From Terribacillus aidingensis (lineage in GTDB: Bacteria > Bacillota > Bacilli > Bacillales > Amphibacillaceae), in assembly GCF_040703035.1 (NCBI RefSeq), contig NZ_CP159996.1, positions 1,398,001 to 1,462,000 of the forward strand: 64,000 bases of DNA. Direction: 5' to 3'. The stretch's first letter is position 1. Each line of letters opens with the position of its first letter. The translations under genes were made by a program, and so were the position numbers. The notes under the pieces are model-generated. The model was not told where the DNA came from. It ran no database searches and was given only the letters and a program-made list of their open reading frames with translations. Below, piece after piece: positions 48,790 through 58,770 of the stretch.

Positions 48790-50565
48790 ATGCATCATCT
48801 AAGTATCCAAAGCTCTCAAACTATCAAACAAGCTCAGCAGTCCCAACAGGAAAGAAATTTCCGGCCTGGAGAGGTCGTAACAGGGAGGATTACGAAGTTT
48901 TTTCCTGATAATAAGGCATTGCTCCAAATCGGGGCCCAGCAAGTTATAGCACAATTACAGACATCACTGACTGCAGGCAGCACCTACTGGTTTGAAGTGA
49001 AAGAAGGGGGCGAACGTCCTCTCATGCAGGTTCTGCCCCAAACAGCAGGGAAGCAAGCTGATGTGTCACAATTGATTGAGCTTGCAGGCATGAAACCGAA
49101 TAAAATAAACACTAGCTTGGTAGAAGGCTTATTAAAGCAGCAAACAGCTTTTACGATGCCGCAGCTGAAACAAGCACTGGCTCTATTGCAGCAGAAAGAA
49201 TTACAGCCCATAGAAGTTAGAAAGGAATCACTACAGCTAATGCTTCAGCGTCAGCTGCCTTTGACTGAAAATGTCCTGCAGGCCATCTCAGCGCGTCAGT
49301 CACAAGATATGACGGCTTCCCTTCGTGAGCTCAGCCGTACAATAGCCCCTGGGAGTGAAAAAACAACAGCACTTCAACAGATACTCGGGAAATTGGCACC
49401 CGCTGGACCAGCAGTACATGAACAACACCTTGTACAGCAGATCGTCCAAGAAGCAAAAGCAGGAAAACAGAGTACGTATCAAGCTATCCGCCCATTTTTT
49501 TCGGCTGCTGTGCCTACCTTTGCTGCTTGGCAAGGAGATTGGCAGGCATATGACGCACAAATGGATGAAATCAGGAGTGCTCCGCAGCAGTTAATACCGG
49601 ACACGGGAAGCTCATCAAACAGATCAGCACGTTCACTGCCATTTTCACAAGTACTTGATAGTTTCATGTCCGAGATGCAGCTTGTCAGCAAGCAGTCTCC
49701 GGCTGCCCAAGAAAAGCTCCAGACTGCGCTGTCGACTGCACGACAGCTGCTTAGTATGTTCCCTGACCGGTCCTTGCCTGATGAGATGATCACCAGTCTG
49801 CGCACTGCTCTGGAACCGTTCCAGTCAGCTCCAAGGGTTCAGGAAATATACAGCCAGCTGACAAAAGGGAACATGGAAAACCAGCAGTTGCTAGCGAGGA
49901 GCACAGAACTAGTTCAGTTGCTCCAAGTGACTCAAATGAATGAGGAAAGCAAAGATGGAGATTTCTTCAAAAATCTGTTGCAGGATATCTTCCGACAGAC
50001 TGGTTTTTCATATGAACAAACATTAAACGAAGCGGACGCTGCAGATCTTCCTTTGAAAGGTTTGCTCCTGCAGCAAGCAGCCCAGGGCAATGAAAGAGCT
50101 GAGCTTTCCTCTCAGCTTCTTCAGCAAATAACCGGAAGCCAGCTGCTTCAGGTTCAGGATGATAAGCAAATGGCTTACATTCAGCTGCAGCTTCCCGGGG
50201 CTCCGTTAGGGTTCGATAAAGATATCCTGATGGAGCTGGAGGGCAGAAAAGAAGCTGATGGACAGTTATCTTCTGAACACTGCCGTATTTTGTTTTATTT
50301 GCATCTACCTTTTCTTGATGACATGGTAGTGGATATGTACGTACAGAAAAAGGCTGTCAGTCTGCATATTTATACAGCAGCAGAAAAAACAGAACAAGTC
50401 ATGCGTCCGCTTCAGAATAAGCTGAAAACTGCTCTTGATACGAGCGGCTATCATCTTTCTTCTGTAAAATATACGGTCAGCACTAATGCGAAAGAAGCAA
50501 GCCGTATCGATAAAAGCTTGAATGCTGTACATACCGAACAGAAAGGTGTCGACTTTCGTATATGA
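48790..50565 (+). CDS. ylqG: YlqG-like glutamine-rich protein with FliK-like C-terminus
   Basis: 591 residues, strikingly rich in Gln and Leu (LLQQ/LQ runs). An N-terminal beta segment (GEVVTGRITKFFPDNKALLQIG...QVIAQLQTSL) is followed by long low-complexity helices (~90-440). The C-terminal domain (~455-570) has 'MAYIQLQLPGAPLGFDKDILMELEG', 'FYLHLPFLDDMVVDMYVQKKAVSLHIYTA' and 'LQNKLKTALDTSGYHLSSV'. That strand-helix plan resembles the C-terminal Flg_hook domain of FliK, the ruler partner of FlhB. It matches B. subtilis YlqG in position. Its stop overlaps by 4 bases the next gene, an FlhB C-terminal homologue. The FliK link is my inference; the function has not been shown. Confidence 0.75.
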   Translation: MHHLSIQSSQTIKQAQQSQQERNFRPGEVVTGRITKFFPDNKALLQIGAQQVIAQLQTSLTAGSTYWFEVKEGGERPLMQVLPQTAGKQADVSQLIELAGMKPNKINTSLVEGLLKQQTAFTMPQLKQALALLQQKELQPIEVRKESLQLMLQRQLPLTENVLQAISARQSQDMTASLRELSRTIAPGSEKTTALQQILGKLAPAGPAVHEQHLVQQIVQEAKAGKQSTYQAIRPFFSAAVPTFAAWQGDWQAYDAQMDEIRSAPQQLIPDTGSSSNRSARSLPFSQVLDSFMSEMQLVSKQSPAAQEKLQTALSTARQLLSMFPDRSLPDEMITSLRTALEPFQSAPRVQEIYSQLTKGNMENQQLLARSTELVQLLQVTQMNEESKDGDFFKNLLQDIFRQTGFSYEQTLNEADAADLPLKGLLLQQAAQGNERAELSSQLLQQITGSQLLQVQDDKQMAYIQLQLPGAPLGFDKDILMELEGRKEADGQLSSEHCRILFYLHLPFLDDMVVDMYVQKKAVSLHIYTAAEKTEQVMRPLQNKLKTALDTSGYHLSSVKYTVSTNAKEASRIDKSLNAVHTEQKGVDFRI

Positions 50566-50837
50566 CAGGGAAAAGGAATGTCCGCCAAGCGGCGGCCTTG
50601 AAATATGACACTGCCAAAAAGCAAGCTCCGGTACTTACAGCAAGCGGTAAAGGTCTGACAGCGGAGGCTATTATAAAACGTGCAGAAGAAAATGGTGTAC
50701 CAGTACAGCAAGATCCTGCTTTAGTAGGTCTTTTGACGGAGCTGAAGGTAAACGAGATGATTCCGTCAGATCTTTATGAAGCGGTGGCCGAGGTCTTTGC
50801 ATTCATCTACCAAGCAGACAAGCAGGCAGGAAAATAA
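50562..50837 (+). CDS. ylqH: YlqH, stand-alone FlhB C-terminal-like domain (FhlX)
   Basis: 91 residues. 'RQAAALKYDTAKKQAPVLTASGKGLTAEAIIKRAEENGVPVQQDPALVGLLTEL' and 'EMIPSDLYEAVAEVFAFIYQ' match the cytoplasmic C-terminal half of FlhB/EscU export-switch proteins. The membrane part is missing and the Asn-Pro-Thr-His self-cleavage site is absent (the sequence before ALKYD is RQAA). Known FhlX proteins can partly stand in for FlhB's C-terminus in substrate switching. It overlaps ylqG by 4 bases. It is followed by a terminator and then sucC. Confidence 0.92.
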   Translation: MTGKRNVRQAAALKYDTAKKQAPVLTASGKGLTAEAIIKRAEENGVPVQQDPALVGLLTELKVNEMIPSDLYEAVAEVFAFIYQADKQAGK

Positions 50838-50862
50838 GCGTTCGTTTAGCTGAACGCTTTTT
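50835..50862 (+). terminator. terminator after ylqH
   Basis: AAGCGTTC-GTTTAGCT-GAACGCTTTTTCC. Confidence 0.85.
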
Positions 50863-50973
50863 CCATAAATTCTCTTATGAAAGCATTTTCATAAATTTTC
50901 AGTGAAAAGGCAACCCCTTCTTTATTCGCTCTTATAAGTTTTATGTAGATTCTGTCTTTTCCATAGTTTTTGG

Positions 50974-51003
50974 TAGACTTTTGCAGAAGAAATCGTTTAC
51001 AAT
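50974..51003 (+). promoter_or_regulatory. possible sucCD promoter with cre-like site
   Basis: TAGACT (50974-50979), 18 bases, TACAAT (50998-51003). AGAAATCGTTTACA (50988-51001) matches the cre consensus at 12 of 14 positions and covers the -10 element, as expected for CcpA repression. The -35 is weak. Confidence 0.45.
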
Positions 51004-51037
51004 GGTCTTGCACGGAATCTGACGGGGAGGGTACAGA

Positions 51038-52198
51038 ATGAATATTCATGAGTATCAAGGCAAAGAGGTTTTACGTGAATTTGGTGTGTCTGTTCCTGCT
51101 GGTAGAGTGGCATTCAGTGTCGAGGAAGCTGTGGAAGCGGCTGAAAGCCTGGGCACAAATGTATGCGTTGTCAAAGCGCAGATCCACGCTGGCGGACGCG
51201 GAAAAGCAGGCGGAGTGAAGGTAGCGAAAAGCTTGGATGAAGTTCGTACATACGCGGAGGAAATCTTAGGCAAGACGCTTGTAACGCATCAGACAGGCCC
51301 GGAAGGAAAAGAAGTGAAAAGACTTCTGATCGAAGAGGGCTGTGATATCCAGAAAGAATACTATATCGGTCTTGTTCTTGATCGCAGCACATCCCGAATC
51401 GTAATGATGGCGTCTGAAGAGGGCGGTACAGAGATTGAGGAAGTAGCAGCAGAGACACCGGAGAAAATCTTCCGGGAAGCGATCGACCCTGTTGTCGGTT
51501 TGACTGGCTATCAAGCTAGAAGATTGGCATTTGCTATTAATATTCCGCCGGAATCACTGAACAAAGCTGTCGGGTTCATGATGAGCTTATATCAGGCTTT
51601 CGTAGAGAAGGATTGCTCAATTGCTGAGATTAATCCGCTCGTTACGACTGGCGACGGTCAAGTATTGGCACTCGATGCCAAACTGAACTTTGACGAAAAT
51701 GCACTATACAGACATAAAGATATTGTCGCGCTCCGCGACTTGGATGAAGAAGATGAAAAAGAAATCGAAGCATCCAAGCATGATTTGAGTTATATCTCCC
51801 TTGATGGGAATATCGGCTGCATGGTAAACGGTGCCGGCCTAGCGATGGCAACGATGGATATTATCAAGCATTACGGCGGAGATCCCGCCAACTTCCTCGA
51901 TGTTGGGGGCGGTGCTACGACTGAAAAAGTGACCGAGGCCTTCAAGATCATTCTTGCTGATCAAAATGTTAAAGGTATCTTAGTCAATATCTTCGGCGGC
52001 ATTATGAAGTGTGACGTTATTGCAGAAGGTGTAATCAGTGCATCCCGTCAAGTAGGATTGGATATTCCGCTTGTCGTACGTTTGGAAGGAACGAACGTAG
52101 AGCAGGGTAAGAAGCTGCTCGAGGAGTCCGGATTGAATATTACATCAGCAGCGTCCATGGCAGATGCAGCAGAAAAAATCGTCGCACTTGTAAACTAA
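51038..52198 (+). CDS. sucC: succinate-CoA ligase (ADP-forming), beta subunit
   Basis: 386 residues: ATP-grasp domain ([35 protein letters not shown]; metal sites 'AEINPLV' and '[13 protein letters not shown]'), then the CoA-ligase-like C-terminal domain ([25 protein letters not shown]). It works in the TCA cycle with SucD. GGGGAGGG (51023-51030) precedes ATG 51038. sucD starts 18 bases after the stop. Confidence 0.97.
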   Translation: MNIHEYQGKEVLREFGVSVPAGRVAFSVEEAVEAAESLGTNVCVVKAQIHAGGRGKAGGVKVAKSLDEVRTYAEEILGKTLVTHQTGPEGKEVKRLLIEEGCDIQKEYYIGLVLDRSTSRIVMMASEEGGTEIEEVAAETPEKIFREAIDPVVGLTGYQARRLAFAINIPPESLNKAVGFMMSLYQAFVEKDCSIAEINPLVTTGDGQVLALDAKLNFDENALYRHKDIVALRDLDEEDEKEIEASKHDLSYISLDGNIGCMVNGAGLAMATMDIIKHYGGDPANFLDVGGGATTEKVTEAFKIILADQNVKGILVNIFGGIMKCDVIAEGVISASRQVGLDIPLVVRLEGTNVEQGKKLLEESGLNITSAASMADAAEKIVALVN

Positions 52199-52216
52199 CG
52201 GGGGAGGTATATATTC

Positions 52217-53119
52217 ATGAGTGTTTTTATAAATAAGGAAACAAGAGTGCTCGTACAAGGTATTACGGGGTCCACTGCGCTTTTCCATACAAAGCAGATG
52301 ATTGAATACGGCACCCGGATTGTTGCCGGTGTCACGCCGAAAAAAGGCGGAACCGAAGTAGAAGGGGTGCCTGTATATAATACAGTAAAAGAGGCTGTTC
52401 ACGAAACAGGTGCTACTGCTTCTGTAATTTATGTCCCAGCAGCTTTTGCAGCTGACGCGATTTTGGAAGCTGTGGACGCGGAGCTTGATCTGGTCATCTG
52501 TATTACGGAGCATATTCCAGTTATGGACATGGTTCGAGTAAAACGGGCGATGGAAGGCAAAAAGACAAGATTGATCGGTCCGAACTGCCCAGGTGTCATC
52601 ACACCGGAAGAGTGTAAAATTGGTATCATGCCTGGATATATCCATAAAAAAGGACATATCGGTGTTGTATCACGCTCTGGAACATTGACGTATGAAGCAG
52701 TGCATCAGCTCACACAGGCTGGCATTGGTCAATCTACCGCGGTAGGTATCGGTGGAGACCCAGTGAACGGAACTGATTTCATCGATGTTTTAAAAGCATT
52801 CAATGAAGACAGAGAGACGAAAGCGGTCATCATGATTGGAGAAATCGGCGGTACAGCAGAAGAAGAAGCAGCCGAATGGATCCGTCAAAATATGAATAAG
52901 CCTGTCGTCGGCTTCATCGGCGGTGCCACAGCACCTCCAGGCAAACGTATGGGCCATGCTGGTGCCATCATTTCCGGTGGAAAAGGCACAGCAGACGAAA
53001 AAATCAAGGTCTTGGAAGCTTGCGGTGTAAAAGTTGCGGATACACCGGCAGTTATGGGAGAGACTTTGATTGAAGTGCTGAAAGAAAAGGGACTGTACGA
53101 AATCTGTCAAACGCATTAA
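52217..53119 (+). CDS. sucD: succinate-CoA ligase, alpha subunit
   Basis: 300 residues. The CoA-binding Rossmann domain ([19 protein letters not shown]) is followed by the ligase domain with '[11 protein letters not shown]', '[11 protein letters not shown]' and the phospho-His segment '[14 protein letters not shown]'. It forms succinyl-CoA + ADP to succinate + ATP with SucC. GGGGAGG (52200-52206) precedes ATG 52217. Confidence 0.97.
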   Translation: MSVFINKETRVLVQGITGSTALFHTKQMIEYGTRIVAGVTPKKGGTEVEGVPVYNTVKEAVHETGATASVIYVPAAFAADAILEAVDAELDLVICITEHIPVMDMVRVKRAMEGKKTRLIGPNCPGVITPEECKIGIMPGYIHKKGHIGVVSRSGTLTYEAVHQLTQAGIGQSTAVGIGGDPVNGTDFIDVLKAFNEDRETKAVIMIGEIGGTAEEEAAEWIRQNMNKPVVGFIGGATAPPGKRMGHAGAIISGGKGTADEKIKVLEACGVKVADTPAVMGETLIEVLKEKGLYEICQTH

Positions 53120-53121
53120 GA

Positions 53122-53156
53122 TGAAAGTGGACCGATCAATCGGTCCGCTTTCTTAG
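53122..53156 (+). terminator. terminator after sucD
   Basis: GAAAGTGGACCGAT-CA-ATCGGTCCGCTTTC followed by TTAGCTTTTT; strong stem, modest U-tract. Confidence 0.7.
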
Positions 53157-53179
53157 CTTTTTCAGACAGGAGTGGAAAA

Positions 53180-54076
53180 TTGGAGAAACGTAAAAGATTA
53201 TTGTTGCTGCACCGAGTGCTGCGGGGACGACGTAAGATCATGCAGCGAATCCTCACACTCGACCCTCAATTGGACATCCTTCTACATTCATCCTTCCAAG
53301 AACTGATGAGTCATTATCAGCTCCCCGAATCTTTTGCAATTACCTTGTTCAATGAACTGCAGGACGAAACGCATCGTGTCACCTTGGAACAGGACATGCA
53401 GACCTTTTGCACTCTGACTTGCCTTGATGAAGCTTATCCCGTTGCTCTAAGGCATATACCAGACCCACCGCTTGTACTTTATGCTGCTGGTAACATCGGG
53501 CTGCTTAGAAGTCTGCCTGCAATCAGCGTGGTTGGAACTCGTCGGCCAACCAAATCTGCTGCTGACAAAGTGGCTTATTTTGTGGATCCGTTAGCTGCTG
53601 CCGGGTGGACAATTGTCAGCGGTATGGCAAAAGGCATCGACAGTATGGCACACCACGCAGCAATTCGCAGCAATGGCAATACTATTGCTGTATTGGGAGG
53701 CGGGTTGCGTCAGTTATATCCTCGCTCGAATAGGGAATTATTTAACAATTTAGCCGACACACAGCTGGTTCTAAGTGAATATTTTCCTGATCAGCATCCG
53801 CAGCAGTATCATTTCCCGGAGCGGAATCGAATCATCAGCGCACTTGGTTTCTGCACCCTTGTGGTCGAAGCCAAAAAACATAGCGGTACAATGCATACCG
53901 TTATGCATGCACTGGAACAGGGGAGAGACGTATTCGCTATACCCGGAGATCCTCTGGAGGACCGAACAGCAGGCTGTCATCAGATGATTTCAGAGGGAGC
54001 TGGAATCATCTTTGAACCAGGTCAGCTGCTAGAGGAATGGGAACGTAATAAGTCAAAATGGATACACTTTATATAG
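53180..54076 (+). CDS. dprA: DprA (Smf), DNA-processing protein
   Basis: 298 residues. A short N-terminal SAM-like domain is followed by the Rossmann DprA core: VVGTRRPT, IVSGMAKGIDSMAHHAA, 'TIAVLGGGLRQLYPRSNRELF' and 'PERNRIISALGFCTLVVEA'. It loads RecA on incoming single-stranded DNA in transformation. TTG 53180 follows AGGAG (53168-53172) with spacing of 7. No ComK-type box was recognised upstream. topA lies 150 bases on. Confidence 0.94.
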   Translation: MEKRKRLLLLHRVLRGRRKIMQRILTLDPQLDILLHSSFQELMSHYQLPESFAITLFNELQDETHRVTLEQDMQTFCTLTCLDEAYPVALRHIPDPPLVLYAAGNIGLLRSLPAISVVGTRRPTKSAADKVAYFVDPLAAAGWTIVSGMAKGIDSMAHHAAIRSNGNTIAVLGGGLRQLYPRSNRELFNNLADTQLVLSEYFPDQHPQQYHFPERNRIISALGFCTLVVEAKKHSGTMHTVMHALEQGRDVFAIPGDPLEDRTAGCHQMISEGAGIIFEPGQLLEEWERNKSKWIHFI

Positions 54077-54128
54077 TAGAAACTCGTTTTTTTATGTATG
54101 CTCTGTTACAAAAAATAGCAAGTTATGT

Positions 54129-54157
54129 TTGACAAAGGGAATATAAGTATTTAATAA
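54129..54157 (+). promoter_or_regulatory. sigma-A promoter of topA
   Basis: TTGACA (54129-54134), 17 bases, TAATAA (54152-54157). Confidence 0.6.
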
Positions 54158-54225
54158 TAGGGAAGATTTATCGGACAATATATAAAATATAAACAGAAAA
54201 AGAAAACCTCTTGGGAGGAAACAAT

Positions 54226-56304
54226 ATGGCAGATTATCTTGTAATCGTGGAATCTCCAGCTAAAGCGAAAACAATTGAACGTTATTTAGGTAAAAAATAT
54301 AAAGTGAAAGCAAGCATGGGACATATTCGGGACTTGCCGAAAAGTCAGATGGGTATCAATGTAGAGGAAGACTTTGAACCCCGCTACATCACCATCCGCG
54401 GAAAAGGGCCTGTGCTTAAAGAACTGAAAAGTGCAGCGAAGAAAGTAAAGAAAGTATATCTCGCAGCCGACCCCGATCGCGAAGGAGAAGCTATTGCTTG
54501 GCACTTGGCACATAGCTTGAACATCGATGAAACTTCTGATTGCCGTGTGGTCTTTAATGAAATCACAAAGGATGCGATCAAGGAATCGTTCAAACATCCG
54601 CGCAGCATCGATATGGATTTAGTCGATGCCCAACAAGCACGACGTATCCTGGATCGACTAGTCGGTTATAATATCAGCCCGCTGTTATGGAAGAAAGTGA
54701 AGAAGGGCTTAAGTGCGGGTCGTGTCCAATCTGTAGCCGTTAAGATGATCATGGATCGTGAAAATGAAATCAAAGAATTCATTCCAGAAGAGTACTGGTC
54801 GATCGATGCAGCTTTCCAATCCGGCAAAGACAACTTTGAAGGAGCATTTTACGGAGTTGATGGGGAGAAGGTTGGCCTCGCGTCCGAAGAAGAAGTCAAT
54901 GAGATTCTTGGTAAATTGAACGGGAAAGATTTCCAAGTCGATAAAGTGAACAAAAGGGAACGCAAACGAAACCCAGCAGCTCCGTTCACGACTTCTTCCC
55001 TGCAGCAGGAAGCAGCACGCAAACTCAATTTCCGAGCCCGTAAGACAATGATGGTGGCGCAGCAGCTTTATGAAGGTATAGATTTGGGTAAAAAAGAGGG
55101 CGGTATCACAGGTCTGATCACTTATATGCGTACCGACTCCACGCGTATTTCCAACACTGCCAAAGAAGAATCAGCTAATTACATCAAAGAGACATATGGC
55201 GAGGAGTTCCTTGGTTCAGGCGCCAAAACGAAACAAACCGAAGGTGCTCAGGACGCCCACGAAGGTATTCGTCCAACATCGGCATTCCGTCACCCTGACA
55301 GCGTGAAGGCAATTCTGTCACGTGATCAATTCAGACTTTACAAGCTTATATGGGAACGTTTCATCGCAAGCCAGATGTCACAGGCTGTCCTGGACACGAT
55401 GACCGTCCACCTTGTAAATGAAGGGGTAGAATTCCGAGCTACAGGATCCAAGGTTAAATTCAAAGGGTTCATGAAGGTGTATGTAGAAGGCAACGATGAT
55501 AACAAGAGCGAAAAAGACAGGCTGCTTCCGAATCTGGAAGAAGGCATGACAGTGAAGGCGGAAGAGATCACACCGAACCAGCACTTCACACAGCCGCCTC
55601 CACGCTATACAGAAGCTCGGCTGGTCCGTACGATGGAAGAGCAGGGAATCGGCCGCCCATCTACATTTGCACCGACACTGGATACTATTCAGCGCCGCGG
55701 CTATGTCACGCTGGACAATAAGCGTTTCGTACCGACTGAACTAGGAGAAATTGTTATTGATATCCTGGAGGAATTCTTCCCGGAAATCATTGATTTGGAG
55801 TTCACGGTGAAGATGGAGGAAGACCTTGACCATATCGAGGATGGCAAAACGCAGTGGGTCACGATCATTGATGAGTTTTACAAAGGCTTCGATGTGAGGC
55901 TGGAAAAAGCAGAGCAGGAAATGGAGAAAATCGAAATACGGGATGAACCGGCCGGCATCGACTGTGAAGAATGCGGACATGGGATGGTATACAAGATGGG
56001 ACGCTACGGCAAGTTTCTCGCTTGTTCCAATTTCCCGGATTGCCGCAATACGAAGCCGATTTTGAAAAAAATAGGGGTTACATGTCCGAAATGTAAGGAA
56101 GGCGAAGTTGTCGAACGTAAGTCGAAAAAGAATCGCGTATTCTACGGCTGTGATCGCTATCCGGACTGTGATTTCCTCAGCTGGGATAAACCTATTTCCA
56201 GACCATGTCCAAAATGTGCTTCCATGCTTGTCGAAAAGAAAGCGAAAAAAGGAACGCAGATTACATGCTCCAGCTGCGACTATAAAGAAGAAGTTCAGCA
56301 GTAG
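54226..56304 (+). CDS. topA: DNA topoisomerase I
   Basis: 692 residues. TOPRIM domain ([18 protein letters not shown], acidic [13 protein letters not shown]); the catalytic tyrosine is Tyr300 in [12 protein letters not shown]. The C-terminal half has three tetracysteine zinc ribbons ([10 protein letters not shown]...[17 protein letters not shown]...[15 protein letters not shown]...CSSC). It relaxes negative supercoils. ATG 54226 is 8 bases after GGGAGG; an in-frame TTG at 54211 includes that site and is rejected. Followed by a strong terminator. Confidence 0.97.
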   Translation: MADYLVIVESPAKAKTIERYLGKKYKVKASMGHIRDLPKSQMGINVEEDFEPRYITIRGKGPVLKELKSAAKKVKKVYLAADPDREGEAIAWHLAHSLNIDETSDCRVVFNEITKDAIKESFKHPRSIDMDLVDAQQARRILDRLVGYNISPLLWKKVKKGLSAGRVQSVAVKMIMDRENEIKEFIPEEYWSIDAAFQSGKDNFEGAFYGVDGEKVGLASEEEVNEILGKLNGKDFQVDKVNKRERKRNPAAPFTTSSLQQEAARKLNFRARKTMMVAQQLYEGIDLGKKEGGITGLITYMRTDSTRISNTAKEESANYIKETYGEEFLGSGAKTKQTEGAQDAHEGIRPTSAFRHPDSVKAILSRDQFRLYKLIWERFIASQMSQAVLDTMTVHLVNEGVEFRATGSKVKFKGFMKVYVEGNDDNKSEKDRLLPNLEEGMTVKAEEITPNQHFTQPPPRYTEARLVRTMEEQGIGRPSTFAPTLDTIQRRGYVTLDNKRFVPTELGEIVIDILEEFFPEIIDLEFTVKMEEDLDHIEDGKTQWVTIIDEFYKGFDVRLEKAEQEMEKIEIRDEPAGIDCEECGHGMVYKMGRYGKFLACSNFPDCRNTKPILKKIGVTCPKCKEGEVVERKSKKNRVFYGCDRYPDCDFLSWDKPISRPCPKCASMLVEKKAKKGTQITCSSCDYKEEVQQ

Positions 56305-56309
56305 TACAA

Positions 56310-56348
56310 GAAGACTCCGGCTTAAGGAAAGCCGGAGTCTTTTGTTTG
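56310..56348 (+). terminator. terminator after topA
   Basis: AAGACTCCGGCTT-AAGGA-AAGCCGGAGTCTTTTGTTT. Confidence 0.93.
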
Positions 56349-56393
56349 AATTGTTAAGACTTTGTGAAAACAAGAGCAGGAACCGGAAATAAT

Positions 56394-56422
56394 TTGACAC
56401 AGTTTTATACGAGGTCTATAAT
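56394..56422 (+). promoter_or_regulatory. consensus sigma-A promoter of trmFO
   Basis: TTGACA (56394-56399), 17 bases, TATAAT (56417-56422): a perfect -35 and -10 with ideal spacing. It may drive the whole trmFO-xerC-hslVU-codY set. Confidence 0.85.
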
Positions 56423-56473
56423 AACGGATTGGAAAGGGATTTTGCTTGACACACTTGAGGGGGAAATACCGAG

Positions 56474-57778
56474 ATGACAAACGAATTCGTAACCGTTATC
56501 GGCGCAGGACTTGCTGGCAGTGAAGCGGCTTGGCAGCTGGCAAAGCGCGGCGTCAAAGTTCGTCTATATGAAATGCGGCCTATTAAGCAGACAGCGGCCC
56601 ACCATACTGATAAGTTTGCTGAACTTGTATGCAGCAACTCTTTGCGGGCAAACAGCCTTACGAATGCAGTCGGAGTTCTAAAGGAAGAAATGCGGCAGTT
56701 GGACTCCATTATCATTAAAGCTGCAGATCACTGCCAGATTCCAGCTGGCGGGGCATTGGCGGTAGATCGTCATGAGTTCAGTGCATTTGTAACTGAACAC
56801 GTAAAGAACCATCCGAATGTTACGGTTTATAATGAAGAGATTGCTTCACTTCCTGAAGGTCCGGTCATTATCGCTACTGGTCCGCTAACATCTGCAGATC
56901 TTTCCAATGCTTTAAAGGATCTTACAGGGGAAGAATATTTCTACTTCTATGATGCAGCTGCTCCAATCATTGAAAAGGACAGCATCAATATGGACAAAGT
57001 GTACCTCAAATCACGCTATGATAAAGGTGAGGCTGCATATTTGAACTGTCCGATGACGAAAGAAGAATTCAATCGTTTCTATCAAGCTCTTATTTCAGCT
57101 GAAACGGTACCTTTGAAAGAGTTCGAGAAAGAGATTTATTTCGAAGGCTGCATGCCGATTGAAGTAATGGCAGAACGCGGAGAAAAGACAATGCTCTTCG
57201 GTCCATTGAAACCGGTAGGATTGGAAGATCCGAAAACTGGGAAAAAGCCGTATGCAGTCGTTCAGCTTCGTCAGGATGACGCTGCAGGAACACTTTATAA
57301 CCTCGTCGGTTTCCAGACACACCTTAAATGGGGTCCGCAGAAGGAAGTGATCCGTTTAATTCCTGGTTTGGAGGAAGCAGAAATTGTCCGATATGGTGTG
57401 ATGCATCGCAACACCTTCCTAAATTCTCCGGACTTGCTGCGTCCGACGTATCAATATAAAGATCGTGATGATCTGTTATTTGCCGGTCAGATGACAGGTG
57501 TGGAAGGGTATGTCGAGTCTGCTGCATCTGGTTTGCTTGCAGGCATCAATGCAGCTAAAATCGCCGCAGGAGAAGCACCTGTCGTTCTGCCGCAGGAAAC
57601 TGTCATCGGAAGTCTTGCGCACTATATCACGCATACGAACAGTAAGAATTTCCAGCCGATGAACGCTAACTTCGGTCTAATCAAAGAATTGGACAAGACG
57701 ATCAAAAATAAGCATGATCGCAATCAGGCTTATGCTGACCGAGCGCTAGCTTCAATTCAGAATTTTTCTACAATTTGA
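56474..57778 (+). CDS. trmFO: TrmFO, folate-dependent tRNA (uracil-54-C5)-methyltransferase
   Basis: 434 residues. FAD-binding start [21 protein letters not shown]; '[13 protein letters not shown]' with the catalytic-site Cys (CSNS); the second conserved Cys in '[15 protein letters not shown]'; '[22 protein letters not shown]' near the end. It makes m5U54 from methylene-THF. GAGGGGG (56457-56463) precedes ATG 56474. It was formerly gid. Confidence 0.97.
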   Translation: MTNEFVTVIGAGLAGSEAAWQLAKRGVKVRLYEMRPIKQTAAHHTDKFAELVCSNSLRANSLTNAVGVLKEEMRQLDSIIIKAADHCQIPAGGALAVDRHEFSAFVTEHVKNHPNVTVYNEEIASLPEGPVIIATGPLTSADLSNALKDLTGEEYFYFYDAAAPIIEKDSINMDKVYLKSRYDKGEAAYLNCPMTKEEFNRFYQALISAETVPLKEFEKEIYFEGCMPIEVMAERGEKTMLFGPLKPVGLEDPKTGKKPYAVVQLRQDDAAGTLYNLVGFQTHLKWGPQKEVIRLIPGLEEAEIVRYGVMHRNTFLNSPDLLRPTYQYKDRDDLLFAGQMTGVEGYVESAASGLLAGINAAKIAAGEAPVVLPQETVIGSLAHYITHTNSKNFQPMNANFGLIKELDKTIKNKHDRNQAYADRALASIQNFSTI

Positions 57779-57846
57779 CTTTTAACGTTTGCTTCTGTGC
57801 TTGAAGTTGTGATAAGCTTTATACGCTTGAAGTGAGGCGATTAAAA

Positions 57847-58755
57847 ATGAAAAACGCAGAACAGTTCGTACAAGAGTTCAAATCTTATCTGCAGGTGGAG
57901 AAACATGCTTCCCCGCATACGGTTTACTATTATCTGAATGATGTGAATTTTTTCCTGGAATTCCTGCATTCGGAATCTATTTCGTTTGAACAAGTAGATC
58001 CAAGTGTAGTACGCGTATTCCTTACACAATTATATGAGAAAAAGCTGTCAAGACGAACGGTATCACGAAAGATATCCAGTCTTCGTTCTTTTTACAAATT
58101 CCTGGAGCGGGAAGATGTTGTTACAGCAAATCCATTTCTGCGGCTGGTTCAGCCAAAGGCGCCTGCTTATGTACCAAGCTTCCTATACGAACAGGAGCTA
58201 GAGAAACTGTTCGACGCCTCCGATTTGGAATCCCCGCTGGGGCAACGGGATCAAGCTATCCTTGAATGTTTATATGGCACTGGTATGCGTGTCAGTGAAT
58301 GTGCTGGCATTACATTGGGCGATATAGATTTGTCAATAGGGACCGTGCTAGTCCGCGGGAAGGGACGTAAGGAGAGATATGTTCCGTTCGGCAGTTTCAT
58401 GGAAAGAGCAATTCAGAGATATTTACAGGATGGACGCAATCGTCTTTTGGAAAAGGCGAAGGAAGATACCGATAAACTGTTTTTGAACAGCAGAGGAAAA
58501 CCGATTACGGAACGTGGGATTCGTCTCATCCTGAATAAACTGGTTGAGCAGTCCGCTGTACATATGCACCTGCATCCGCACAAGCTGCGCCACACATTTG
58601 CCACGCACATGCTGAATGAAGGTGCTGATTTGCGTGCTGTGCAGGAACTACTTGGTCATGAGCATCTGTCCTCTACACAGATTTATACGCATGTGACGAA
58701 AGATCGGCTGCGTACGATATATATGAATACCCATCCGAGAGCGAATCGGGAATAA
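57847..58755 (+). CDS. xerC: XerC (CodV), tyrosine recombinase
   Basis: 302 residues. An N-terminal SAM-like core-binding domain (~1-95) is followed by the catalytic domain with Arg in GTGMRVSECAGI, Lys in RGKGRKERYVP, His-x-x-Arg in HPHKLRHTFATHML, His in LLGHEHLSS and nucleophile Tyr in TQIYTHVTK. With XerD it resolves chromosome dimers at dif. ATG 57847 is preferred over the in-frame GTG 57832, as GAGGCG lies between them. It lies upstream of hslVU-codY as in B. subtilis. Confidence 0.96.
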   Translation: MKNAEQFVQEFKSYLQVEKHASPHTVYYYLNDVNFFLEFLHSESISFEQVDPSVVRVFLTQLYEKKLSRRTVSRKISSLRSFYKFLEREDVVTANPFLRLVQPKAPAYVPSFLYEQELEKLFDASDLESPLGQRDQAILECLYGTGMRVSECAGITLGDIDLSIGTVLVRGKGRKERYVPFGSFMERAIQRYLQDGRNRLLEKAKEDTDKLFLNSRGKPITERGIRLILNKLVEQSAVHMHLHPHKLRHTFATHMLNEGADLRAVQELLGHEHLSSTQIYTHVTKDRLRTIYMNTHPRANRE

Positions 58756-58770
58756 AGGAGATGGAAAGCC

